From Clostridia bacterium (GTDB taxonomy: Bacteria; Bacillota; Clostridia; Oscillospirales; Acutalibacteraceae), in assembly GCA_017615405.1 (NCBI GenBank), contig JAGAAE010000047.1, positions 1-5,565 on the forward strand: DNA of 5,565 bases, written 5' to 3'. The position numbers were made by a program, and so were the translations under genes. Under the pieces are notes generated by a model. It saw only the letters and a program-made list of their open reading frames with translations, ran no database searches and had not been told where the DNA came from. Positions 1 to 5,565 of this stretch are shown here, one piece after another (within the stretch, counting starts at the first letter, position 1; each line of letters begins with the position of its first letter).

Positions 1-965
1 CTGACCGAAGGAGAAACCGTTTTCCCTTTGAGGAGCGCCGCGACCTTGAGCATATCCAGCAGCGAGGAATTGGTGCAGGAGCCGACGCAGACCTGATCGA
101 CCTTCGTTCCTTTGAGCGACTCGACCGTTACGACGTTGTCGGGGCTGTGGGGACAGGCTATAAGCGGAACGAGGGTGTCAAGATTTATATCTATAACCTT
201 GTCGTAGACGGCGTCCTCGTCGCTTGCAAGCGGAATATAGTCCTCTTCTCTGCCCTGCGCCTTCAAAAACTCTTTCGTTATTTCATCGGAAGGGAATATC
301 GAGGTCGTAGCTCCAAGCTCGGTGCCCATATTGGTGATGGTGGCGCGCTCGGGTACCGAAAGGGTCTTTATGCCCTCGCCGCCCCACTCGATGATGGCAC
401 CTACGCCGCCTTTAACGGATAAAATCCGTAAAATTTCAAGAGAAATGTCCTTTGCCGAAACAAAAGGTTTAAGTTTTCCCGTAAGATTGACCTTATACAT
501 TTTCGGCATAGTGATATAGTAGGCTCCGCCGCCCATCGCGACCGCAACGTCAAGTCCGCCGGCGCCCATCGCAAGCATTCCGATACCGCCGCCGGTCGGG
601 GTATGACTGTCGGATCCTATAAGGGTCTTGCCCGGTTTCCCGAAGCGTTCAAGCTGGACCTGATGGCAAATACCGTTGCCGGGACGCGAAAAATATATCC
701 CGTGCTTTTTGGCGACCGACTGTATGTATCTGTGATCGTCGGCGTTTTCAAAACCCGATTGAAGGGTGTTATGGTCGATGTAAGCGACGCTCTTTTCGGT
801 TTTGACCCTTTCAAGTCCCATCGTTTCAAATTCAAGATACGCCATAGTTCCGGTGGCGTCCTGCGTTAAGGTCTGATCGATTTTAAGCGCGATCTCGCTG
901 CCTACCGTCATATCGCCGCTTAAAAGGTGATTTTTTATTATTTTTTGCGCTATTGTGTATCCCAT
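1..965 (-). CDS. acn: Aconitate hydratase, monomeric Aquifex-type, N-terminal half (3' end beyond window)
   Basis: Interconverts citrate and isocitrate through cis-aconitate in the cytoplasm, using a [4Fe-4S] cluster. I translated 321 codons by hand with no stop; the frame runs off the left edge. The protein begins MGYTIAQKIIKNHLLSGDM, followed by DQTLTQDATGTMAYLEFE, DHNTLQ (D64, H65), RPGNGICHQ, GSDSHTPTGGG (D119, H121), PERATITNMGTELGATTS and VGSCTN, whose C297 should be the first cluster ligand. The CGPC-type motif with the other two cysteines would lie past the edge. The motif set resembles the roughly 640-residue Aquifex-type single-chain aconitases more than two-subunit isopropylmalate or homoaconitate dehydratases, so about half the gene is here. 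The ATG lies 2 nt after the regulator's stop, with AGAGGA 7 nt upstream. Lying behind a citrate synthase gene supports the aconitase call. Homoaconitase remains a less likely alternative. Confidence 0.93.
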   Translation of the reverse strand, partial: MGYTIAQKIIKNHLLSGDMTVGSEIALKIDQTLTQDATGTMAYLEFETMGLERVKTEKSVAYIDHNTLQSGFENADDHRYIQSVAKKHGIYFSRPGNGICHQVQLERFGKPGKTLIGSDSHTPTGGGIGMLAMGAGGLDVAVAMGGGAYYITMPKMYKVNLTGKLKPFVSAKDISLEILRILSVKGGVGAIIEWGGEGIKTLSVPERATITNMGTELGATTSIFPSDEITKEFLKAQGREEDYIPLASDEDAVYDKVIDINLDTLVPLIACPHSPDNVVTVESLKGTKVDQVCVGSCTNSSLLDMLKVAALLKGKTVSPSV

Positions 966-967
966 TG

Positions 968-1603
968 TTATGTCCTCTTTATATGATTAAAAGCGTTTTC
1001 AATATGTTTAAGCGAAAGCTCGTAAGCCTTATCCGCATCGGAACTTGCGATGGCTTCATAAATCGCCTTGTGTTCGGCGACCGACGCCGCGGCGCGGCTT
1101 TTGTTGGTCACCGCGGCACGGCGGTATTTCTGGATCTTCTTGTGCAGTGAAACCAGGATCTCATAAAAAACGGTCTTGCCGCTTATCTTGTAAAGCATTT
1201 CGTGAAATTTGTTGTCCATCTGACGAATTCCGTCCGGGTCGCCCTTCGCGGCGTAATATTCCTGCAGATCGACGATTTCTTTAAGGTTGGAGAGATCCTC
1301 GTCGGTATGGTTTGTCGCCGCGATTTTGCAGATAAGACCCTCAAGCTTGCTTCTTATCAGAAAAATATCTTCAAGATCGTCCTCGGTTATGCCGATAACA
1401 ACGGCGCCCTTGCCCGATTCCTCGATAAGATGCTCCTGCTCGAGGCGGCGAAGAGCCTCTCTTATCGGCGTTCTGCTCACGCCCAACGCGGCGCTCAGTT
1501 TACTCTCGGTAAGTATCTCGCCTTTTTTATACACTTCGCTTAAAATATCATTTTCGATCTGCTCGAAAACCTGGTCGGCGAGGGATATTGTTTTATGCTG
1601 CAT
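968..1603 (-). CDS. GntR-family transcriptional regulator, FadR subfamily with FCD domain
   Basis: A DNA-binding regulator of 211 residues, usual for this subfamily. The N-terminal winged helix-turn-helix spans about residues 5-70, with the recognition region ESKLSAALGVSRTPIREALRR at about 33-53. The alpha-helical FCD effector domain covers about 77-205. Residues D130 and H134 (in DNKFHEML), H178 (AEHKAIYEAI) and H200 (LKHIENA) match the Asp/His pattern that holds a metal in many FCD proteins; these often bind small carboxylic acids. The ATG has a strong AAGGAGG (1611-1617) 7 nt upstream, which overlaps the stop codon of the citrate synthase gene, so the two genes are probably co-transcribed and perhaps translationally coupled. 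Aconitase follows after 2 nt. I infer that it controls this operon in response to citrate or a related acid; the ligand cannot be read from the sequence. The family is certain, the target and effector are not. Confidence 0.95.
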   Translation of the reverse strand: MQHKTISLADQVFEQIENDILSEVYKKGEILTESKLSAALGVSRTPIREALRRLEQEHLIEESGKGAVVIGITEDDLEDIFLIRSKLEGLICKIAATNHTDEDLSNLKEIVDLQEYYAAKGDPDGIRQMDNKFHEMLYKISGKTVFYEILVSLHKKIQKYRRAAVTNKSRAAASVAEHKAIYEAIASSDADKAYELSLKHIENAFNHIKRT

Positions 1604-1615
1604 GATCTTCCCTCC

Positions 1616-2986
1616 TTAAAATTTGCCGCCCGAAAGCTCTTTGATCTTGCCTTCGATCTCGCTTCTTGAAAGGGCGGTCTGTCTTCCGTCTTCATACTCC
1701 TTGTCGATCCATTCTTTGAGTTTTACGACAAGTTCGCACTTTTTGTTGACGACGTCATCACCCGAAAGATGATAATTCTGATTGATCCAATAGGCGATGC
1801 CGGCAAGTCCCGACGTTTTGCTTATAACGACGGTAGCGGGTTTGTTGAGTATCTTTTCGGTGTTGAAAATATTGTATATCTCTTCGTCCTTCAAAAGACC
1901 GTCGGCGTGGATGCCCGCTCTCGTTACGTTAAAATTCTGACCGACAAACGGGGTCATGGGCGGGATTTTATAACCTATTTCTTTTTCAAAATATTCTGCT
2001 ATTTCGGTTATAACGGTCGGATCCATACCGTCAAACGAGCCGCGAAGGGAGGCATATTCCATAACCATCGCTTCAAGCGGCACGTTGCCCGTTCTCTCTC
2101 CTATGCCGAGCAGCGAGCAGTTGACACCCGCGGCACCGTAAAGCCAGGCAGTCGCGGCGTTGGAAACCGCCTTGTAAAAATCGTTATGACCGTGCCATTC
2201 CAAAAGTTCGCTCGGGACCTCGGAATACTGCCTTAAACCGTAGATTATGCCCGGAACACTACGCGGCAAAACGGCACCCGGATAGGAAACGCCGTAGCCC
2301 ATCGTATCGCAGGCGCGGATGCGAAGCGGTATACCTGCGTCGCGCGACATCTTCATAAGCTCGTTCACAAAGGGAACGACAAAACCGTAGAAATCGGCTC
2401 TCGTTATATCCTCCAAGTGACAACGCGGCATAACGCCCGCCTCAAACGCCTCGGCGACCGAAGCGAGATACATATCCATAGCCTGTTTTCTTGACATTTT
2501 GAGTTTCTTGAAGATGTGATAGTCACTGCACGAAACAAGAATACCCGTTTCGCGTATACCTAAATCCCTTACAAGCTTGAAATCCTCCTTGTTTGCCCTT
2601 ATCCAGGTCGTTATCTCGGGGAATTTAAGCCCTAATTCCTGACATCTGGCTACTGCCTCACGGTCTTTTTTGCTATACACGAACATCTCGGTCTGTCGGA
2701 TGATCCCGTAGGGACCGCCGAGCCTTGACATAAATTTATAAAGCTCTACGATCTGCTCGACCGAATACGGTTCGACCGACTGCTGCCCGTCGCGAAGCGA
2801 GGTATCGGTTATCCAGATATCCTTAGGCATATCGATCGGAACGTGGCGGTGGTTGAAAACGATCTTCGGCACCTCATCATAACTGTAATAGTCACGGTAT
2901 AAATTCGGCTCCTTCACATTTTGGAGCGAGTATTTATAGCTGTCCCTTTCAAGTAAATTACTGTTGTTTGACAATTCAAAATTCAA
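1616..2986 (-). CDS. Re-citrate synthase (DRE-TIM metallolyase / HMGL-like family)
   Basis: Likely condenses acetyl-CoA and oxaloacetate to citrate with Re-face stereochemistry, the anaerobe alternative to gltA-type citrate synthase. With a start at 2986 the product has 456 residues. Numbering from that start, the HMGL-like barrel carries DTSLRDGQQS (61-70; R65, D66), the metal-binding HGHND (265-269; H265, H267), GIGERTGN (294-301) and RAGIHADGLLKD (356-367). The opening NFELSNNSNLLERDSYKYSL and the segment PRCHLEDITRADFYGFVVPF resemble, from memory, clostridial proteins related to the characterised Clostridium kluyveri enzyme. Such genes are often labelled 2-isopropylmalate or homocitrate synthase. 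Against those labels, there is no long C-terminal LeuA-type regulatory domain and the operon partner is a monomeric aconitase. The start is TTG at 2986, preceded by AAAGGAG; an in-frame TTG at 3022 has no such site. Homocitrate synthase is the main alternative. Confidence 0.85.
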   Translation of the reverse strand: MNFELSNNSNLLERDSYKYSLQNVKEPNLYRDYYSYDEVPKIVFNHRHVPIDMPKDIWITDTSLRDGQQSVEPYSVEQIVELYKFMSRLGGPYGIIRQTEMFVYSKKDREAVARCQELGLKFPEITTWIRANKEDFKLVRDLGIRETGILVSCSDYHIFKKLKMSRKQAMDMYLASVAEAFEAGVMPRCHLEDITRADFYGFVVPFVNELMKMSRDAGIPLRIRACDTMGYGVSYPGAVLPRSVPGIIYGLRQYSEVPSELLEWHGHNDFYKAVSNAATAWLYGAAGVNCSLLGIGERTGNVPLEAMVMEYASLRGSFDGMDPTVITEIAEYFEKEIGYKIPPMTPFVGQNFNVTRAGIHADGLLKDEEIYNIFNTEKILNKPATVVISKTSGLAGIAYWINQNYHLSGDDVVNKKCELVVKLKEWIDKEYEDGRQTALSRSEIEGKIKELSGGKF

Positions 2987-3000
2987 AACGATTCTCCTTT
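2984..3000 (-). promoter_or_regulatory. Ribosome binding site and TTG start that set the citrate synthase N-terminus
   Basis: Reading the minus strand, AAAGGAG (3000-2994) is followed by 7 nt and then TTG (2986-2984). This is ideal spacing. The longest open frame reaches back to another TTG at 3022, but that codon lies inside the -10/operator region, upstream of the transcription start predicted from the promoter, and has no Shine-Dalgarno sequence. It would therefore not be in the mRNA. The residues between the two starts are best left out of the protein. Confidence 0.85.
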
Positions 3001-3012
3001 CTGTCAAGAGGC

Positions 3013-3030
3013 GTGTATACAATTATACAC
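3013..3030. promoter_or_regulatory. Inverted repeat over the -10 box and start site, candidate GntR operator
   Basis: The 18 bp GTGTATACAATTATACAC has perfect 7-bp arms (GTGTATA and TATACAC) around a 4-bp centre. Within it, TGTATACA (3014-3021) is itself a perfect palindrome. The minus-strand decamer TTGTATACAC differs by one base from TTGTATACAA, a form typical of GntR/FCD operators. It covers the -10 hexamer and the expected transcription start, where a bound protein would block RNA polymerase. Assigning it to the regulator encoded at 968-1603 is inference from position and operator style. Confidence 0.65.
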
Positions 3031-3050
3031 ATATACGCGCATACTGTCAA
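3022..3050 (-). promoter_or_regulatory. Consensus sigma-A promoter of the citrate synthase-gntR-aconitase operon
   Basis: On the minus strand TTGACA (3050-3045) and TATAAT (3027-3022) are separated by exactly 17 bp, a perfect match to the housekeeping sigma factor consensus at both boxes. The transcription start should fall near 3015, giving a leader of about 30 nt before the TTG start. A promoter this strong usually needs a repressor, and both boxes are covered by inverted repeats. No attenuator or riboswitch fits in so short a leader. Confidence 0.9.
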
Positions 3051-3060
3051 GATGATCTTG
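3048..3060. promoter_or_regulatory. Palindrome overlapping the -35 box
   Basis: CAAGATGATCTTG has perfect 6-bp arms around a single central base. Its left end shares three bases with the TTGACA box of the operon promoter. Its sequence differs from the repeat over the -10 box, so it may bind a second regulator or act as an upstream activator site. It is too short and has too small a loop to be a useful RNA hairpin, and it lies upstream of the predicted transcript start. Confidence 0.4.
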
Positions 3061-3066
3061 ATATTT

Positions 3067-3097
3067 ATTATATGACAAATGTCTATTATGATGTCAA
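3067..3097 (-). promoter_or_regulatory. Possible second, upstream promoter with a long spacer
   Basis: On the minus strand TTGACA (3097-3092) and TATAAT (3072-3067) are both perfect hexamers but stand 19 bp apart, two more than optimal, so this promoter would be weak unless DNA twist is altered. The short dyad GACAAATGTC (3074-3083) lies in the spacer. The site is just downstream of the htpG terminator and could add a second start for the citrate operon. AT-rich DNA produces such matches by chance, so this call is tentative. Confidence 0.3.
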
Positions 3098-3100
3098 ATG

Positions 3101-3132
3101 AATACAAAAGCGGGCAGATAGTATCCGCCCGC
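3101..3132 (-). terminator. Rho-independent terminator of the birA-htpG unit
   Basis: On the minus strand GCGGGCGGATA (3132-3122) pairs with TATCTGCCCGC (3120-3110). The stem is 11 bp, counting one G-U wobble, and its tip will open to form a small loop. It is followed directly by TTTTGTATT. The stem begins about 60 nt after the htpG stop and ends before the citrate operon promoter, so it separates the two units. The opposite strand has no T-run after the stem, so the terminator acts in one direction. Confidence 0.85.
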
Positions 3133-3166
3133 ACGATTTATCGGTATTGCCTTGTTATCTGATGCC

Positions 3167-3183
3167 TGCCGATTTTTTCGGCA
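3167..3183 (-). other. Small hairpin just after the htpG stop
   Basis: On the minus strand TGCCGA, AAAAA and TCGGCA form a 6-bp stem with an all-A loop, starting about 10 nt after the htpG stop codon. No T-run follows, so it is not itself a terminator. It may protect the 3' end of the htpG message or have no function. Confidence 0.45.
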
Positions 3184-3193
3184 TCATCCCGCT

Positions 3194-5080
3194 TTACAGC
3201 ATAAGCTCGCAGACAAGTTCGCTATGCTCGGCGGGATCATCGATCGGTTTTCCACCGATAAGGCACGCCTCTCCGTATAGGAGCTTGGTGTATTTTTTAA
3301 GGGTCTCGGGATCGTCGTTATAAAGCTTTTTAAGCTTTTCGGCTATCTTATGACTTGCGCTTATTTCAAGAACGAGCTGCGCCTTAACCTTATTGTCCGC
3401 CGCTCCCGGCATAGCGTTGAGGGTCTTTTCCATTTCGAGCGACAGACCACCCTCGCTGGTAAGACAAACGGGGTGCTTTTTCAGTTTATTGGTAAAGCGA
3501 ACTGCATTTATTTTATCGCCCAAGACTTCCTTCATTGCCGAGAACATATCCTTAGCGGCTTCGTTCTCGGCTTCGAGTTCCTTTTTCTCGTCATCGCTGT
3601 CAAGATTCAGGTTTTCGTCGCAGACGTTCATAAACTTCTTGCCGTCGTATTCCCTTAACATCATCAGGCAGAATTCATCGACGTTTTCGGTAAGATAGAG
3701 GATATCGAAGCCTTTATCCTTGACCGTATCACACTGAGGAATAAGGTCGATCCGCTCCTCGGTCTCGCCGCAGGCATAGTAGATCGTGTCCTGTCCCTCG
3801 GGCATTGCCTCGATATACTCTTTGAGGGTGACGAATTTACCCTGCTTTGAGGATTTGAAGATAAGAAGGTCCTTTAACACCTCGGCGTGCATCCCGAAAT
3901 CGTTATAGACGCCGAATTTAAGCCCGACGCCGAACGCCTTAAAGAATTCTTCATACTTCTCGCGCTCGTTTTTGAGCATTTTTTCGAGTTCCGATTTGAT
4001 TTTCTTTTCGAGGGTCTTTTCGATGAGTTTAAGCTGGGCGTCGTGCTGCAGCATTTCTCTTGAAATGTTGAGCGAGAGGTCCTCGCTGTCGACAAGACCC
4101 TTTACGAAACTGAAATAATCGGGCAAAAGGTCGGGGCATTTTTCCATAATAAGAACGCCCTTTGAATAAAGCTGGAGCCCTTTTTCAAATTCCTTCGTAT
4201 AGTAATCAAACGGCGGATGTTTCGGGATAAAGAGGAGCGCTTTATAGGTCGCCGTTCCCTCGGTTGAGGAGCTGATGACCGTAAGCGGATCCTGATAATC
4301 CGAGAATTTCTCCTTATAGAAGTTGTTATAATCCTCGTCTTTTACCTCTTTTTTCGGTCTTTTCCAGATGGGGATCATACTGTTAAGGGTGCGAATTTCG
4401 GTAACGTCCTCATATTCGCCCTCCTTACCCTCGACCGCCTTTTTGGTCGTGAACGCCATAACGATGGGGTGGCGGATATAATCCGAATGCTTCTTGACAA
4501 GATCCCTTATCTTATACTGATCTAAAAACTCACTGTATTTTTCGTCGTCGGTATCGGGTTTGATATGCATAATGACCGTCGTACCGACGCTTGTCCTTTC
4601 ACAGGGCTCGATCGTATAGCCGTCGGCTCCCGTCGAGGTCCAGCGGAAGGCGGTATCGCTTCCGTATGCCTTCGATTCGACGACGACCTTATCGCTTACC
4701 ATAAAGGTCGAATAAAAACCGACGCCGAACTGACCGATAATATCAACGTTTTCGCTTTCGCCGTTCTCGGATTTAAAATCAAAAGATCCGCTCTTTGCGA
4801 TGGTGCCGAGGTTTTTATCAAGCTCATCCTCGGTCATACCTATCCCGTTATCCGAGACGGTCAGGGTCCTGTTTTCCTTGTCGATCTTTATGTCGATCTT
4901 GAATTCGTCGGGTTTTATCCCGACCTTTGTGTCGGTCAGGGAGATAAAATAGAGTTTATCTAACGCGTCCGACGAGTTGGAGATGATCTCTCTTAAAAAG
5001 ATCTCCTTATGGGTATAGATGGAATTTATCATCATATCCATTAGTTTTTTTGATTCCGACTTAAACTGCTTTGTTCTCAT
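3194..5080 (-). CDS. htpG: Molecular chaperone HtpG (bacterial Hsp90)
   Basis: Cytoplasmic ATP-dependent Hsp90 chaperone that remodels client proteins as a homodimer, working with the DnaK system. The 628 residues match the usual bacterial length of about 620-630, with no breaks. The N-terminal GHKL ATPase domain (about 1-215) shows E31 and N35 in EIISNSSDALDKL, D77 in DNGIGM (77-82), the lid region GTIAKSGS (92-99) and GQFGVGFYS (116-124). The middle domain (about 230-490) includes FIPKHPPFDYY and LNISREMLQ, whose R340 corresponds to the ATP-contacting arginine. The C-terminal dimerisation domain follows and ends ELVCELML, without the eukaryotic MEEVD tail. The ATG at 5080 overlaps the biotin ligase stop, and AAGGTGA lies 6 nt upstream inside that gene. 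I see no CIRCE or other heat-shock operator nearby, so expression probably comes from a promoter upstream of birA beyond the window. Confidence 0.98.
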   Translation of the reverse strand: MRTKQFKSESKKLMDMMINSIYTHKEIFLREIISNSSDALDKLYFISLTDTKVGIKPDEFKIDIKIDKENRTLTVSDNGIGMTEDELDKNLGTIAKSGSFDFKSENGESENVDIIGQFGVGFYSTFMVSDKVVVESKAYGSDTAFRWTSTGADGYTIEPCERTSVGTTVIMHIKPDTDDEKYSEFLDQYKIRDLVKKHSDYIRHPIVMAFTTKKAVEGKEGEYEDVTEIRTLNSMIPIWKRPKKEVKDEDYNNFYKEKFSDYQDPLTVISSSTEGTATYKALLFIPKHPPFDYYTKEFEKGLQLYSKGVLIMEKCPDLLPDYFSFVKGLVDSEDLSLNISREMLQHDAQLKLIEKTLEKKIKSELEKMLKNEREKYEEFFKAFGVGLKFGVYNDFGMHAEVLKDLLIFKSSKQGKFVTLKEYIEAMPEGQDTIYYACGETEERIDLIPQCDTVKDKGFDILYLTENVDEFCLMMLREYDGKKFMNVCDENLNLDSDDEKKELEAENEAAKDMFSAMKEVLGDKINAVRFTNKLKKHPVCLTSEGGLSLEMEKTLNAMPGAADNKVKAQLVLEISASHKIAEKLKKLYNDDPETLKKYTKLLYGEACLIGGKPIDDPAEHSELVCELML

Positions 5081-5093
5081 TGAAAATCACCTT
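5077..5093 (-). promoter_or_regulatory. ATGA start-stop overlap with an internal ribosome binding site for htpG
   Basis: The last bases of birA read CAATGA, so the htpG ATG (5080-5078) overlaps the birA TGA (5079-5077) in the classic ATGA arrangement. The htpG Shine-Dalgarno AAGGTGA (5093-5087) lies within the final codons of birA. Ribosomes finishing birA could restart on htpG, which ties the expression of the two genes together. Confidence 0.8.
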
Positions 5094-5565
5094 TTTTAAT
5101 AATAGAATCAATACATATTTTAACTTCGCCCGAGCGAAGATAAGATATCCCGTGTTCATCCTTGACGGTGAGTGCTCCGTCGTCGGTTATATCGGTTGCC
5201 GTTCCGACCAGGGTTTTGCCGTCTTTTATATATTCGATTTTTTTGCCTAAAACGTTCGAGCGCGCTTTATATTCACGCATATACTCGCGACCGTTTTCAT
5301 AAATATCATAAAACTCAAAGAGCAACCTGTCGATAAACCGCTTTTTTTGCTCCGCCGATACGCTCTCACAAACGGATCCCGCCGTATCCTTTATATCTTC
5401 GGGAAATCCGCCCTTCGGAAAAGAAAGGTTGACCCCGATGCCCAAAACGGCATACCGGAACCCACCGCCCTCCGGGTCAAACACCCCTTCGGTCAATATC
5501 CCGCAGACTTTTTTTTCGTCGATATATATATCGTTTACCCATTTTATAAGCGGTATTACGCGGAA
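5077..5565 (-). CDS. birA: Biotin-[acetyl-CoA-carboxylase] ligase BirA, C-terminal part (5' end beyond window)
   Basis: Activates biotin as biotinyl-AMP and attaches it to a lysine of biotin-dependent carboxylases such as acetyl-CoA carboxylase. The visible 162 residues are open to the right edge. They start within the catalytic domain, which carries IKWVNDIYIDEKKVCGILTE (7-26, catalytic lysine K8) and LGIGVNL (41-47). The C-terminal SH3-like domain follows at about 105-150, from VLGKKIEYI to SGEVKI. The family is 250-330 residues long, so about half is missing. Whether the protein carries the N-terminal helix-turn-helix of repressor-type BirA cannot be seen. A TTG at 5496 could be mistaken for a start, but the ligase motifs continue upstream of it, so it is internal. 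Its stop overlaps the htpG start, which suggests one transcript. Confidence 0.93.
   Translation of the reverse strand, partial: FRVIPLIKWVNDIYIDEKKVCGILTEGVFDPEGGGFRYAVLGIGVNLSFPKGGFPEDIKDTAGSVCESVSAEQKKRFIDRLLFEFYDIYENGREYMREYKARSNVLGKKIEYIKDGKTLVGTATDITDDGALTVKDEHGISYLRSGEVKICIDSIIKKGDFQ

Larger units (their letters stand above)
3001..3052. repeat. Pair of 9-bp direct repeats flanking the promoter core
   Basis: CTGTCAAGA occurs at 3001-3009 and again at 3044-3052, 43 bp apart (about four helical turns). The upstream copy contains the -35 box; the downstream copy lies in the untranslated leader next to the ribosome binding site. A third TTGACA (minus strand) is found at 3097-3092. The copies could be paired sites for a regulator on the same helix face, or simply a chance repeat of a promoter-like motif. 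Confidence 0.35.

Noticed and set aside
147..869. Several short open frames on both strands in the first kilobase, including a 72-codon minus-strand frame at 617-835
   Set aside because: The whole stretch is explained by the aconitase reading frame, which is unbroken and full of family motifs. The short frames are out of phase with it or antisense.
1769..2236. Plus-strand open frame of 155 codons opposite the citrate synthase gene
   Set aside because: It lies wholly within a strongly conserved enzyme gene on the other strand, has no recognisable motif or good ribosome binding site, and reflects codon bias of the real gene.
1616..2986. 2-isopropylmalate or homocitrate synthase as the name for this gene
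   Set aside because: The family barrel motifs are shared by all of these enzymes, but the N-terminal region, the absence of a long LeuA-type regulatory domain and the partner aconitase favour Re-citrate synthase. Homocitrate synthase is kept as an alternative in the entry.
2987..3193. Riboswitch, small RNA or small protein gene in the intergenic region
   Set aside because: The 207 bp are accounted for by the htpG 3' region and terminator plus the citrate operon promoter. The predicted leader of about 30 nt is too short for a riboswitch, and no ribosome binding site with an open frame was seen.
4565..4963. Plus-strand open frame of 132 codons opposite the HtpG ATPase domain
   Set aside because: It is antisense to the most conserved part of htpG, with no domain signal and no translation start context.
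5521..5532. Perfect palindrome GATATATATATC
   Set aside because: It is an alternating AT run inside conserved birA coding sequence (NDIYID), with no regulatory context.
5530..5544. Biotin ligase motif reads KWVND instead of the E. coli KWPND
   Set aside because: Valine at this position is, to my recollection, common in BirA of Gram-positive bacteria, and the catalytic lysine is kept, so it is not a sign of inactivation.

Overview
The window looks like chromosomal DNA from an anaerobic member of the Bacillota, class Clostridia. The indications are a Re-type citrate synthase instead of an ordinary Si-type gltA product, a clostridial-looking monomeric aconitase, strong AGGAGG-type ribosome binding sites, a TTG start, a textbook sigma-A promoter, and tightly packed genes. 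I cannot place it to family. All recognised genes lie on the minus strand, so transcription runs from high to low coordinates. The only sizeable non-coding stretch is 2987-3193.

Reading in the direction of transcription, the first unit is birA-htpG. The C-terminal half of a biotin protein ligase enters from the right edge (5565-5077). It overlaps the start of a full-length HtpG/Hsp90 gene (5080-3194) by the four bases ATGA. This unit ends at a good intrinsic terminator (3132-3101), with a second small hairpin just after the htpG stop.

The second unit starts at a perfect consensus promoter (TTGACA, 17 bp, TATAAT) in 3022-3050. It carries three tightly spaced genes: a Re-citrate synthase (2986-1616, TTG start), a GntR-family FCD-domain regulator (1603-968), and an Aquifex-type aconitase (965 to beyond base 1). 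The spacings are 12 and 2 nt. Citrate synthase and aconitase are the first two steps of the oxidative half of the TCA cycle. In anaerobes this branch feeds 2-oxoglutarate to glutamate synthesis, so an isocitrate dehydrogenase gene would be expected beyond the left edge. The GntR regulator between the two enzymes probably controls its own operon: an 18-bp inverted repeat covers the -10 box and the presumed transcription start, and a second palindrome covers the -35 box.

I see no mobile element, CRISPR array, tRNA, rRNA or defence system. I also see nothing that looks like a wholly undescribed system. The most interesting part is the compact citrate module, with its embedded regulator and dense promoter/operator region.
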